The translations under genes were made by a program, and so were the position numbers. Shown here in pieces: positions 1-7,814 of a stretch of 64,000 nucleotides of DNA. The DNA lies in NCBI RefSeq assembly GCF_947170395.1, contig NZ_CAMVTE010000003.1:42444-106443 (forward strand), given 5' to 3'. The notes under the pieces were generated by a model. The model worked only from the letters and a program-made list of their open reading frames with translations. It did not search any database and had not been told where the DNA came from. Source of the DNA: an uncultured Methanobrevibacter sp. (GTDB lineage Archaea; Methanobacteriota; Methanobacteria; Methanobacteriales; Methanobacteriaceae). Numbering within the stretch: the stretch's first letter is position 1; each line of letters opens with the position of its first letter.

Positions 1-751
1 CTATACTGACCTGAGCAAAGACTATGACGGATTCAAACTGACTGCAGATGCAGGTGAAATATTTTATGATGAAATCGTAACAGCATTCGGTTCAAACGGT
101 ATAGGTAAAACCACATTTGCTAAAATGCTTGCAGGAGTGGAAGATCCTACAACCGGAGAAGTTGATGAGGAAGTGACAATTGCATACAAGCCACAGTACA
201 TAGTTTCCAACTTTGAAGGAAGCGTCAGTGACTTTTTATACATGAATGCTCCAAGTTTCGGAAGCAAAATCTTTGAAAGCGAAATAATGAATCCACTAAC
301 TTTAAATGAACTTTTAGACAAACCTGTCAAAGGACTGAGTGGAGGAGAGCTTCAAAGACTGGCAATTGCAGTAACACTTGCAAAGGATGCGGAAATATAT
401 CTTTTTGACGAACCTACAGCGTTTTTGGATGTTGAACAAAGACTTGTGGCTGCAAGAGTCATCAGAAAACTGGTTGAAAGCAGAAATGCAGCTTCACTTA
501 TTGTTGACCACGATATCGTATTTATCGATTATATCTCTGATAGAGCAATGGTATTTGACGGAACACCTGGTTTGAACGGTCATGCGTCAAAGCCTACTGA
601 TTTGAGAAGTGCAATGAATGAATTTTTAGGAAATCTGAACATTACATTCAGAAGAGATAAGGAAACAAAAAGGCCAAGGGTCAACAAACTCGACAGTTAT
701 AAAGACCGTGAACAAAAAGAAAAAGGAGAATATTACTACCTCTCCGATTAG
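1..751 (+). CDS. ABCE1/RLI ribosome-recycling ATPase, C-terminal part (5' end outside window)
   Basis: The reading frame is open from base 2 and ends with TAG at 749-751, so only the second nucleotide-binding domain and tail are present. Visible motifs are the Walker [10 protein letters not shown] (codons at about 89-115), the ABC signature LSGGE, the Walker B run ending in FDEPTAFLD and the switch histidine in IVDHD. The tail after the ATPase core, with the motif [11 protein letters not shown], is typical of RLI/ABCE1, which splits archaeal ribosomes after termination together with Pelota. Pelota is also encoded in this window at 39228-40289. The N-terminal ferredoxin domain and first ATPase are not visible. 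Confidence 0.93.
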   Translation, partial: YTDLSKDYDGFKLTADAGEIFYDEIVTAFGSNGIGKTTFAKMLAGVEDPTTGEVDEEVTIAYKPQYIVSNFEGSVSDFLYMNAPSFGSKIFESEIMNPLTLNELLDKPVKGLSGGELQRLAIAVTLAKDAEIYLFDEPTAFLDVEQRLVAARVIRKLVESRNAASLIVDHDIVFIDYISDRAMVFDGTPGLNGHASKPTDLRSAMNEFLGNLNITFRRDKETKRPRVNKLDSYKDREQKEKGEYYYLSD

Positions 752-786
752 ATATTCCCTTATTTTCCATCACCACCCATTTATTA

Positions 787-831
787 AAAGTATTACTTTT
801 TATACTGATTTTAATGATTTAGTAATACTTT
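787..831. promoter_or_regulatory. Two palindromic sites upstream of the nicotianamine synthase-like gene
   Basis: A 13-bp palindrome of the form AAAGTA-N-TACTTT lies at 787-799 and a close copy (TTAGTAATACTTT) at 819-831, centres 32 bp apart. A TATA-like stretch (TTTAATATA) follows at about 850. The same motif recurs exactly at 2332-2344 and as a half-site at 2172-2181. The position suggests an operator pair for the downstream gene; the regulator is unknown. Confidence 0.4.
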
Positions 832-904
832 ATTTTTAATTTAAAAACTTTAATATAATTTAACCCATAAACATTTATTCAACCACAATTTAAAAGTGAT
901 AAAG

Positions 905-1726
905 ATGAGTTGTTATAAATACTGGGGAACAATTGAAGAAATTGCAAATAAACTCTCAAGTTATGGGGACTTGGACAAATACGGAGACTCGGCACTTGAT
1001 AATGTTAATATCGATGAAATCATTGAAATTTTAGACGAAGTTGAAATCATAGCTCACGATAAAGAAATCGATTTTGACTCAGCAAAACACATTCTTGATG
1101 ATGAAAAGATGAACAAGGCACTGAAGCTGATTCGTAAATTCTACGTTTATATTGGTGCAAGACTGGAAACCGAAAACGCATTAAAAATTCTGGAATCAGA
1201 CAATCCTACAGAAACACTAGATTCATTTCATTTTTATGAAAGATACATCGGATTAATCAATAACGAAAGCCAATTGGCAAAATTCAATGAAAACAAAACC
1301 TTCGTGTTTTTAGGAAGCGGACCACTTCCACTGACTTTAATTATGTTCAACAAGGTCTATGGATGTAAATGTATCGGAATAGAACAGCAGGAAGAAGTGG
1401 CGGACCTCTCAAGAAAAGTATTGAAAAGATTAGGTCTTGACAATGATATAAAAATCATTACAGGTGATGAAAATTCAATAGCTGATCTTGAATATGATAT
1501 CCTAATGGTTGCAGCACTTGCCGAGCCAAAAGAAAGAGTATTTGCAAACATCTGGGAGTTCATAGATGAAAAAACACCTCTGATTTACAGAACATATACC
1601 GGAATGAGAGCCATATTATATGCTCCTGTTTTGGAAAAGGACACACGAGGATTCCACAAAGAGGTTATGGTGCTTCCAACCGGAAAAACAAATAACACCT
1701 CAGTTTTAATTAGAAAAATAGTATAG
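905..1726 (+). CDS. Nicotianamine synthase-like protein
   Basis: The product belongs to the nicotianamine synthase family, which condenses aminocarboxypropyl units from S-adenosylmethionine into a metal-chelating molecule; the Methanothermobacter enzyme makes thermonicotianamine from SAM and glutamate. The SAM-site motif GSGPLPLT lies at about residues 137-144, followed by an acidic strand end GIEQ and a Rossmann-like C-terminal half. An N-terminal helical domain precedes it. The ATG at 905 is preferred over an in-frame GTG at 896 because that GTGAT itself resembles the archaeal ribosome binding site. The gene stands alone, with palindromic sites upstream at 787 and 819. No opine-type reductase is adjacent, so the product probably acts without further modification, if it is made. 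Confidence 0.85.
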   Translation: MSCYKYWGTIEEIANKLSSYGDLDKYGDSALDNVNIDEIIEILDEVEIIAHDKEIDFDSAKHILDDEKMNKALKLIRKFYVYIGARLETENALKILESDNPTETLDSFHFYERYIGLINNESQLAKFNENKTFVFLGSGPLPLTLIMFNKVYGCKCIGIEQQEEVADLSRKVLKRLGLDNDIKIITGDENSIADLEYDILMVAALAEPKERVFANIWEFIDEKTPLIYRTYTGMRAILYAPVLEKDTRGFHKEVMVLPTGKTNNTSVLIRKIV

Positions 1727-1728
1727 CA

Positions 1729-2036
1729 GTTATTAAAGTTTAGGAGAACAACTTTAATAACCACTCAAAGAGAGTTCCAACCCTAATCTAAGATAGGTTC
1801 CTGAGGAGGGAAATATGGTTATGATTACTTTCATGACTTTACGAAAGATAATTCTTTAAATTATCTTTCTAACATTAGTAATTTTCATACTAATCTTAGA
1901 AAAACAACTGAAAGACAGAAAGTAAATAGTTATAATCTAACTATTTACTTGATTGTATGGCATATAATAATTGAGTGTTCCATATAAATTATCAGTTACT
2001 GATAATCTATACTATAATAACAAGTAATAACCATAT
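1729..2036. ncRNA. Candidate structured RNA: run of perfect stem-loops in a 655-bp gene-free region
   Basis: No coding frame is visible between 1727 and 2381. Perfect inverted repeats lie at 1729-1740/1750-1761 (12 bp), 1844-1852/1860-1868 (9 bp), 1874-1880/1888-1894 (7 bp), 1920-1932/1938-1950 (13 bp) and 1988-1995/1999-2006 (8 bp). A further 10-bp perfect pairing, 1813-1822 with 2027-2036, would enclose the last four hairpins and give a multibranched fold. The first hairpin could also end the upstream gene's transcript. The direction of transcription is not clear. From 2040 to 2381 I see only AT-rich sequence and palindromic motifs. Confidence 0.4.
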
Positions 2037-2331
2037 AAATGTTATTAAATAAATATACTCCTAAATGCTTGTTAAATAACTAATTAAAAGCGAATCAAGA
2101 GTTATAGTGAATACCTAGACAAATTAACAAAAAATAAGATAAATAAGAAACGTATAATACTTTATTTAAAAAAAGTAATACAAAGTAAAATTAATCAAAA
2201 GCAGTTAATTCAAACAAAAAAATCATTAAATAGCTGATTTATGTTATAAATAATAAAAAATTTTATATTTAATAATTAACCTTTTTCTATTGTGGAATTA
2301 CTTAAAAAAAACTTAAAGTGATGAAAATAAA

Positions 2332-2344
2332 AAAGTAATACTTT
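2332..2344. promoter_or_regulatory. Palindrome AAAGTAATACTTT, third copy of the local motif
   Basis: An exact 13-bp odd-centred palindrome matching the sites at 787 and 819. It lies 38 bp beyond the stop codon of the DGC gene, between convergent genes, so it does not sit at the promoter of either annotated neighbour. It could control a transcript running leftward through the hairpin-rich stretch. A half-site copy lies at 2172-2181. Confidence 0.35.
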
Positions 2345-2381
2345 TTATAAAAATAATACTACTTATTCCCATCTCACCAAC

Positions 2382-2759
2382 TTATAAATCTTCAAGTTCA
2401 TTTAGAATATATTTTTTTAGGACTTCAACTGCCTTTTCGCCGTCATCATCCAGTCTTACAGCATCAAGTGGATTTAAATCATAAGTTTTAACGACCGCAT
2501 CGGCAGAAATATTTTTAACTGCATCCACATCTTTTTCCTTTAAAATTACAGACGCACAGTCATCAGCGCAACCAGTTATTGTAACTATTTTTGCATCCTC
2601 CAAAATCGGTGCGCAATTGTTTGGCTGGGCAGAGTATTCAGTAATGCATGATGCAACAATATTATCATTTTCCAGGGCCAGCTCAACACAGGCTGCCCTT
2701 ACAACCAAACCAAGCGGACTCAATCCGCTACATGAAACTAAAGCTATTTTATCATTCAT
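2382..2759 (-). CDS. DGC-domain putative zinc-binding protein
   Basis: A 125-residue protein resembling the DGC family of putative zinc-binding proteins. Three conserved cysteine areas are visible: SCSGLSPLG near the N-terminus, the middle segment NNCAPILEDAK, and GCADDCA near residue 65-71. No signal peptide or membrane segment is seen. Its start overlaps the stop of the upstream Fe-S gene in an ATGA junction, so translation is probably coupled. It is the last gene of a three-gene operon with an Fe-S protein and an aminotransferase. The biochemical role of the family is unknown; metal or thiol handling is a guess. Confidence 0.65.
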   Translation of the reverse strand: MNDKIALVSCSGLSPLGLVVRAACVELALENDNIVASCITEYSAQPNNCAPILEDAKIVTITGCADDCASVILKEKDVDAVKNISADAVVKTYDLNPLDAVRLDDDGEKAVEVLKKYILNELEDL

Positions 2760-3493
2760 TTTCTCACCATTCTATCATATCTTTTTTTAACTTTATCATG
2801 ACCTCTTTTGTATAACGGACATTTTAAAATGCATTCACTACAGCCCTCCCTGTGGGCAGTACAGACTTTCCTTAAAACTTTTTCATCCTCATCAAAAGCG
2901 TTTTCAGGGCATCTTTCAATGCAGACCCCACATGTTCTGCAGAAATCTTTGACCCACAGCATGTCATTTTCCTTTTTGAAAGGCAAATTGTCAATTGATG
3001 TATGAATCATGAAAAAGCTATTGTTTAAACCGTCTTTAAAATAACACATATTATTCCGGGTTATAACACAGTCATTTGACTGCATTGCAATTGATCTTAA
3101 ACTCAAACTGTCATCCAATGGATGTATCAAATCTGCCTTAAAACCATTTTTTCTTAAAAAATCGGCAAATTCATAAATGTGCACGCCGTATTCCTGAAAT
3201 TCCATATCCATCTTCTTTCCCTTTTCACGGGATGGTGGCATGTTCAATATATCCTCGCCCATTAAAAATTTAAATATCAACACATTATCAATATCAGTGT
3301 TAAATTCCTTTTTAAAATCATCAGATAATTTAGAATAGCTTATTCCCGTAAAATTATGGCTGTGAACCAGTTGTATTAATTCATCAAGCAAGTCCTGAGC
3401 AATTTCTCTTTTGGGATTTTCAGGATTTTCTATTTTATAAAAATCAGGAAGAGGTTTATGGTATCTAAACCCCTCAAAATTCACTTCAATCAT
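2756..3493 (-). CDS. 4Fe-4S protein with a QueG-like double cluster region
   Basis: The C-terminal part holds two cysteine sets: CRTCGVCIERCP and, about 20 residues on, C-x6-C-x2-C-x3-CP. This double-cluster layout resembles the ferredoxin part of epoxyqueuosine reductases, but the 245-residue protein is short for that family and no cobalamin-binding region is evident, so I do not assign that function. The N-terminal 150 residues are not recognised. The gene overlaps the aminotransferase gene upstream and the DGC gene downstream by four bases each, arguing for one operon and perhaps one pathway or complex. Confidence 0.6.
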   Translation of the reverse strand: MIEVNFEGFRYHKPLPDFYKIENPENPKREIAQDLLDELIQLVHSHNFTGISYSKLSDDFKKEFNTDIDNVLIFKFLMGEDILNMPPSREKGKKMDMEFQEYGVHIYEFADFLRKNGFKADLIHPLDDSLSLRSIAMQSNDCVITRNNMCYFKDGLNNSFFMIHTSIDNLPFKKENDMLWVKDFCRTCGVCIERCPENAFDEDEKVLRKVCTAHREGCSECILKCPLYKRGHDKVKKRYDRMVRK

Positions 3494-4662
3494 TTTCTTA
3501 AAGCTTCAACAGCTTTTGGGAACTCCTGGCAGAATACTTTAATTTCTTCTGTTGGAATGGAGAAACTTATACGCAAGTATCTGTCTCCAAAGTCTTCAGA
3601 AGTGTATTCACCTTCCCTTGTAAACAGTTTTTTCTCAATCAGATAATTTGACATCTCCTTCGGATTGATTCCGGCACCGGACAAGTCAATAACCATCATG
3701 TTTGCATCAGACGGATAAACCGGCAAAAACACACCTTCAATCGGTTCAATCATTTCGCTGATTAGCCTTTGGTTTTCAAAGCATGTTTCCCTCATATCTT
3801 CAAACCATTCAGGCTTTGATTTCAAACCTGCAATTGCACCATATTGGGATATGATATTCACACCCAAGTCATTAACTACAGCATTTTTGATGGCATCAAT
3901 TATAGGTTTTGATGAGATTACACCACCTATTCTTAAACCTGCCATTCCGAAAATCTTTGAAAAGCTGTAGATTGTCAATGTCTGGCCAGGAGCATAGTTT
4001 TCCACCAGGAAATGTTCGCGTGCGAAATCCTTGTAGGTAATGTCATGCAATAAGTATAAGTCGTTTTCCTTTGCAATCTCTGCAAATTCTTTAAGCTCTT
4101 CTTCTGTGTATGAGGAACCGAGCGGGTTTAAAGGATCGATTAAAATAACCATACGAGTATTTTCATCCATGTTCTCACGCAACAGTTTTGGAGTCAGCTT
4201 ATAGTCATTTTCTTCAAAGTATATCGGAACGTACCTTACTTCACCGGCGAAACGGTTTGCAAAGTCTCCGATGATGAAGTATCCCGGATCAGATAAGATT
4301 ACATTATCTTCAGGCTCCAGAAGCGCCTGCATACATAAGTATAGGGATTCAGTTGCACCTGATGTCAACAGAACTTCCAGATCTTTGAAGTCCAAATCAT
4401 CCAAAATCAGCTGTTTTAACTCGGAAAATCCTTCAGGGGCAGGATATTTGCAATATGTCTTTTGTCTGATTGCATCAATCATAGCATCAGATATAATATC
4501 TCCATGTAAATGGTTGGTATTCTGACCCATCCAGATCATGTCTTCATCCATATACATGTCTTCAAAAAAGTCATTTGCACATTCATAGCCTTCCGGAGGC
4601 ACCCTTTCAGTTTTTTGAAACTTCTTTTTAGGGTTTTTAATATCAAAATCCTTATCCCTCAT
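3490..4662 (-). CDS. Class I/II PLP-dependent aminotransferase
   Basis: Fold type I aminotransferase of about 390 residues. The lysine that would carry pyridoxal phosphate is in the motif SFSKIFGMAGLRIGG, and the upstream PLNPLGSSY and DITYKDF segments match the cofactor-binding strands. The substrate cannot be told from sequence. The ATG at 4662 is chosen over a TTG at 4680 because a GTGTGAT ribosome-binding-like sequence lies just before it. It is the first gene of the operon with the Fe-S and DGC proteins, which is unusual company for an amino acid transaminase and hints at a special amino-group substrate. Confidence 0.85.
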   Translation of the reverse strand: MRDKDFDIKNPKKKFQKTERVPPEGYECANDFFEDMYMDEDMIWMGQNTNHLHGDIISDAMIDAIRQKTYCKYPAPEGFSELKQLILDDLDFKDLEVLLTSGATESLYLCMQALLEPEDNVILSDPGYFIIGDFANRFAGEVRYVPIYFEENDYKLTPKLLRENMDENTRMVILIDPLNPLGSSYTEEELKEFAEIAKENDLYLLHDITYKDFAREHFLVENYAPGQTLTIYSFSKIFGMAGLRIGGVISSKPIIDAIKNAVVNDLGVNIISQYGAIAGLKSKPEWFEDMRETCFENQRLISEMIEPIEGVFLPVYPSDANMMVIDLSGAGINPKEMSNYLIEKKLFTREGEYTSEDFGDRYLRISFSIPTEEIKVFCQEFPKAVEALRK

Positions 4663-4716
4663 AATATCACACAATTCCAAAGTAAATATTTATTATTAAT
4701 TATTTATAAAAGTAAC

Positions 4717-5421
4717 CTAACTTATTCCCCTTGAAGTAATGGAAAACATTGCCTGCTTTCCTTCGGGAATGCTTCTGTGACGTATTAATGTGGCAACGCG
4801 CTTGTTTACCTCATCGCCACGTTCAAGCTGAATTATAACCTTGCTCCAGTACTGCAGGATTGTTCCGCCTACAGCCCTTATGTCATTGTTTCCCTCATCG
4901 TCAAAGGCGTTGTAAATCTGATTTGTCAAAACAACAGCAACATCATATCTGCGGGCAATTTTGGAGAGGATTCCCATCTGCTTACCCAGTTCCTTGTTTA
5001 ATTTTGATGATTTCATATCATCAACACGGTAGAGTGCAACAGCCGAATCCAGAACAATCAAATCCACATCTGTGTGGTTTTTTCTAAGCCATACTTCAAT
5101 TGCCTTCAGATTATCGTTCTGCTCTAAAAAATTAGTCGGTTCAAAAACTATAATGTTATTAGCCACATTTGAAAAATCAGGTCCTGAAATCTGTTTGATT
5201 CTGTCAATGGATATTCCGCCTTCAGTGTCAATGTATATTGCTTTTCTGTTGTTTTTAGCAACATTGACAGCCAGAGTTAATGTTATATTACTCTTACCAG
5301 AACTTGGCGGTCCGAATATTTGAGTTATCACACCTTTTTCAAAACCTCCACCCAAAAGAGCATCCAGAGAAGAGTTGGATGGAATTTTATGATTATCCTC
5401 AAAATTAGCTAATACTTTCAT
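4717..5421 (-). CDS. radB: DNA repair and recombination protein RadB
   Basis: A 234-residue RecA/RadA paralogue with Walker A GPPSSGKSN at about residues 37-45, a Walker B strand DLIVLDS and the motif LTNQIYNAF corresponding to the L2 region. It lacks the N-terminal helix-hairpin-helix domain of RadA, as expected for RadB, a euryarchaeal accessory factor in homologous recombination. ATG start gives the full core domain. It is transcribed alone, ahead of the aminotransferase operon in the same direction with a 54-bp gap containing an AT-rich stretch. Confidence 0.92.
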   Translation of the reverse strand: MKVLANFEDNHKIPSNSSLDALLGGGFEKGVITQIFGPPSSGKSNITLTLAVNVAKNNRKAIYIDTEGGISIDRIKQISGPDFSNVANNIIVFEPTNFLEQNDNLKAIEVWLRKNHTDVDLIVLDSAVALYRVDDMKSSKLNKELGKQMGILSKIARRYDVAVVLTNQIYNAFDDEGNNDIRAVGGTILQYWSKVIIQLERGDEVNKRVATLIRHRSIPEGKQAMFSITSRGIS

Positions 5422-5483
5422 GATACAATATTGATTTTTATAAAATATATAAGTTAATGGCGGAAATCAAATTTCCAATGGAA

Positions 5484-6065
5484 TTATTTCCTTATTATTT
5501 TAGGGTTTCTAGAAGTCAAATCAATTATTTTTGAAGGATGATTGGAATTCAGCTCACCAACATCAATAACCAAATCCACACCACATCCCAGCTGATTTAA
5601 AATTTCTTCGGGAGTGGATAAAACCTCTTCATCTGAAAGATTTGCGCTGGTTGTGGTTATCGGAAAAATACTGGCCAATCTGCATGCAATCCGATTGTCG
5701 GGCACTCTTACCCCAACATAGCGAGACCCGCTTGTTACAGCCCTGGGAACTATTTTCCTTTTGTCCAAAATGAATGTGTAGGGACCCGGAAGATGGCTTT
5801 TAATGATTTGCTTTTGTGAAATTGACAGTTTTGCAACCAGACCGATAGCTTCGATGTCTGAAACCAGAATTGACAATGGCTTAAGCAAACTTCTATTTTT
5901 TATCTCAAAAACTCTTTTAACAGCCTTATTGTCAAATATATTGGCGCCTAACCCATAAACAGTATCGGTGGGATATAAAACAACACCTCCGCCAGCCAAT
6001 ACATCAATGGCTTCAGCAATTATCTTTTCATCAATTTCATCAGTTCTTGTTTTCAGCACTTTCAT
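5484..6065 (-). CDS. Sua5/YrdC/YciO threonylcarbamoyl-AMP synthase
   Basis: The 193-residue protein carries the family core: GGVVLYPTDTVYGLGAN near the N-terminus, KxRSLLKPLSIL, LPGPYTFIL and the closing SANLS motif near residue 140. The family forms threonylcarbamoyl-AMP from threonine, bicarbonate and ATP, the first step of the t6A modification at position 37 of ANN-decoding tRNAs. The length matches a YrdC-type protein without the extra C-terminal Sua5 domain. It is divergent from the AIP synthase gene, with 36 bp between the two starts. Confidence 0.9.
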   Translation of the reverse strand: MKVLKTRTDEIDEKIIAEAIDVLAGGGVVLYPTDTVYGLGANIFDNKAVKRVFEIKNRSLLKPLSILVSDIEAIGLVAKLSISQKQIIKSHLPGPYTFILDKRKIVPRAVTSGSRYVGVRVPDNRIACRLASIFPITTTSANLSDEEVLSTPEEILNQLGCGVDLVIDVGELNSNHPSKIIDLTSRNPKIIRK

Positions 6066-6101
6066 TTAAATTTATATTGGATAAGATATCTAATATAAAT
6101 T

Positions 6102-6668
6102 ATGCTTCAAAGTTTAAGACCACTTTTAACAAAAATACTGAATCCGCTTGCAAAGCATTTGAATATTAATCCGAACATTGTAACTGTAATATCTCCTTTT
6201 GTCGCCGTTCTTGCGGCCTATGGTTTTGCAAACCATATGCTGATTTTGGGAACTGCTGCAATACTGATGTCAGGATTTCTGGACGTTGTGGACGGAGCAG
6301 TTGCAAGATACCATGAAAGGTCATCCAAATTCGGAGCGTTTCTCGACTCAACAATGGACCGCTTTGCCGATGCAATAATCTATATCGGAATAATATTTGG
6401 AGGATACTGCGACTGGTTTGTCGGAATTCTGGCGATTCACTCTGCAATTTGCGTCAGCTACGTTAGAGCAAGAGCCGAATCACAGGGAGTTGACTGCAGT
6501 ATTGGAATAGCTGAAAGAGCTGTTCGGATGATTATCCTTATGATTGGAGCATTGATCGGATATTTCGCCGGAGACATTTACTTTACATATATAATTTACA
6601 TCCTAGTTGTACTGTCATACTTTACCGTGGCTCAAAGAATATTACACGTTTGGAGGCAATTGAAATGA
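6102..6668 (+). CDS. CDP-alcohol phosphatidyltransferase, likely archaetidylinositol phosphate synthase
   Basis: An integral membrane enzyme with the CDP-alcohol motif DG-x2-AR-x8-G-x3-D-x3-D, visible from DVVDGAVARYHE to DSTMDRFAD (residues about 66-91). Several hydrophobic segments follow. The family exchanges CMP of a CDP-lipid for an alcohol. The Methanobacteriales homologue makes archaetidylinositol phosphate from CDP-archaeol and inositol phosphate, and that assignment fits the length of 188 residues. It overlaps the next small gene in an ATGA junction. Confidence 0.82.
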   Translation: MLQSLRPLLTKILNPLAKHLNINPNIVTVISPFVAVLAAYGFANHMLILGTAAILMSGFLDVVDGAVARYHERSSKFGAFLDSTMDRFADAIIYIGIIFGGYCDWFVGILAIHSAICVSYVRARAESQGVDCSIGIAERAVRMIILMIGALIGYFAGDIYFTYIIYILVVLSYFTVAQRILHVWRQLK

Positions 6669-6907
6669 GTGAACTTGAAAGTCCCGAAAAAATAGCAAAA
6701 GACATTGCAAAACTTGAAAGAAACCTGAATCAGGTAGCTGACATTACCTTTGAAGGAAAGGAAAAAGAGGTATATGACAGGGCCGTTGATTACTGGAACG
6801 ATTCAAAATATTACCTTGAAAAAGGGGATATGAGGACTGCATTCGGATGTATCGAATACAGCCATGGACTTTTGGATGCTTTAAGGATGATTCATGGAAT
6901 CATCTAA
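6665..6907 (+). CDS. DUF357 family small helical protein
   Basis: An 80-residue, mostly helical, charged protein matching the archaeal DUF357 family: a long N-terminal coiled helix, the motif YDRAVDYWNDSKYYLEKGD and a C-terminal helix ending near residue 80. The start is set at the ATG at 6665, which overlaps the preceding stop and is preceded by GGAGG at 6652-6656; an in-frame TTG at 6650 is less likely. Coupling to the AIP synthase gene is clear, but the function of the family is unknown to me. Confidence 0.8.
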   Translation: MSELESPEKIAKDIAKLERNLNQVADITFEGKEKEVYDRAVDYWNDSKYYLEKGDMRTAFGCIEYSHGLLDALRMIHGII

Positions 6908-6962
6908 TTTGCTCCCTCAACTCTTTTTATTTCAATGATTAATTTGTCGAATCGTATGAGTT

Positions 6963-6999
6963 GTCAAAATTTTTTTGACAGCTGAATTTACCTTCAGCT
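6963..6999 (+). terminator. Tandem stem-loops after the DUF357 gene
   Basis: Two adjacent perfect inverted repeats: 6963-6969 with 6973-6979 (GTCAAAA/TTTTGAC) and 6980-6986 with 6993-6999 (AGCTGAA/TTCAGCT). They lie 55-90 bp after the stop codon, between convergent genes. A 5-bp pairing follows at about 7010-7025. Termination or 3'-end stabilisation is the likely role, with no strong U-run directly behind the second stem. Confidence 0.4.
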
Positions 7000-7094
7000 T
7001 GAACTTATGTAATTTTTGCACAAGTTGAATCTTTAATTAAGTCACCACCATCAAAAAATATTGCGAAAAAAAAGCTTAAAAAAAAATAGTAAAA

Positions 7095-7123
7095 GTAAAA
7101 TTGAAATTATACATCAATTTTAC
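7095..7123 (-). terminator. Stem-loop at the end of the ABC exporter operon
   Basis: A perfect 10-bp stem (7095-7104 with 7114-7123) overlaps the stop codon of the ATPase gene. On the minus strand it is followed by a T-rich run (the A-run at 7078-7087 on the plus strand), as expected for a U-rich terminator. Confidence 0.55.
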
Positions 7124-7805
7124 TGTTTATCAAAGATTCATCACCGGCAGATATTATCTCACCATCCAAAACTTCAATAACTCTGTCTGCAAGTTTGGCC
7201 ACATCCATATCATGAGTTACAATTATCAAAGTTACATTTTTATCTTTGTGCAAATCGATTAGAAGCTTAAGGATTTTGCTACTTGTCTTTGAATCCAGTG
7301 ATCCTGTTGGTTCATCTGCCAATATTATTGATGGTTCATTGGCAAGTGCTCGGGCAATTGCAACTCTCTGACGTTCACCGCCGGACAGTTTGTTGGGAAG
7401 GATATCTGCCTTGTCCTCAAGTCCGACATCACCGAGCAGTTTCAAGGCCTTGTCTTTCATCTCTCCTGATGACATCTTTTGAGTATACATCGGGATTTCA
7501 ATGTTTTCACGAACGGAAATGTTTGGAATCAGGTTGTGCAGCTGGAAGATGAATCCAATTTTTTCACCTCTAAACTCATTTAACTTTTTAGAAGTTCTTA
7601 AATCATGACCCGCAACATTAATTGAACCGGAATCCGGAACGTCAAGTGCACCGAGCATATTCAGCAGTGTTGATTTACCGGATCCTGACGGTCCGATAAT
7701 TGACACGAATTCTCCATCTTTGATTGTGAGGCTGACCCCGTTTAGAGCCTTGATTTTACCGTCTTCATAGCTTTTATATAGATCTTTTATTTCCACAGCA
7801 TTCAT
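7107..7805 (-). CDS. ABC transporter ATP-binding protein, MacB/LolD type
   Basis: A 232-residue ATPase with Walker A GPSGSGKST at about 38-46, Q-loop region GFIFQLHNL, signature LSGGERQRVAIARAL, Walker B ILADEPTGSLD and H-loop VTHD. The set is typical of the MacB/LolD group that works with FtsX-like permeases. The permease gene lies 9 bp upstream in the same direction, so the two form an exporter. The cargo cannot be told; such pairs in archaea may export peptides or act in envelope stress. Confidence 0.9.
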   Translation of the reverse strand: MNAVEIKDLYKSYEDGKIKALNGVSLTIKDGEFVSIIGPSGSGKSTLLNMLGALDVPDSGSINVAGHDLRTSKKLNEFRGEKIGFIFQLHNLIPNISVRENIEIPMYTQKMSSGEMKDKALKLLGDVGLEDKADILPNKLSGGERQRVAIARALANEPSIILADEPTGSLDSKTSSKILKLLIDLHKDKNVTLIIVTHDMDVAKLADRVIEVLDGEIISAGDESLINSKIDV

Positions 7806-7814
7806 CTTCTCACC

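Noticed and set aside
1729..2036. Identity of the hairpin array as RNase P RNA or SRP RNA
   Set aside because: The universal RNase P blocks and the SRP domain IV loop are not present, so I keep it as an unknown candidate.
2756..3493. Calling the Fe-S protein an epoxyqueuosine reductase
   Set aside because: Only the double cluster is similar; the length is short and no cobalamin-binding region is evident.
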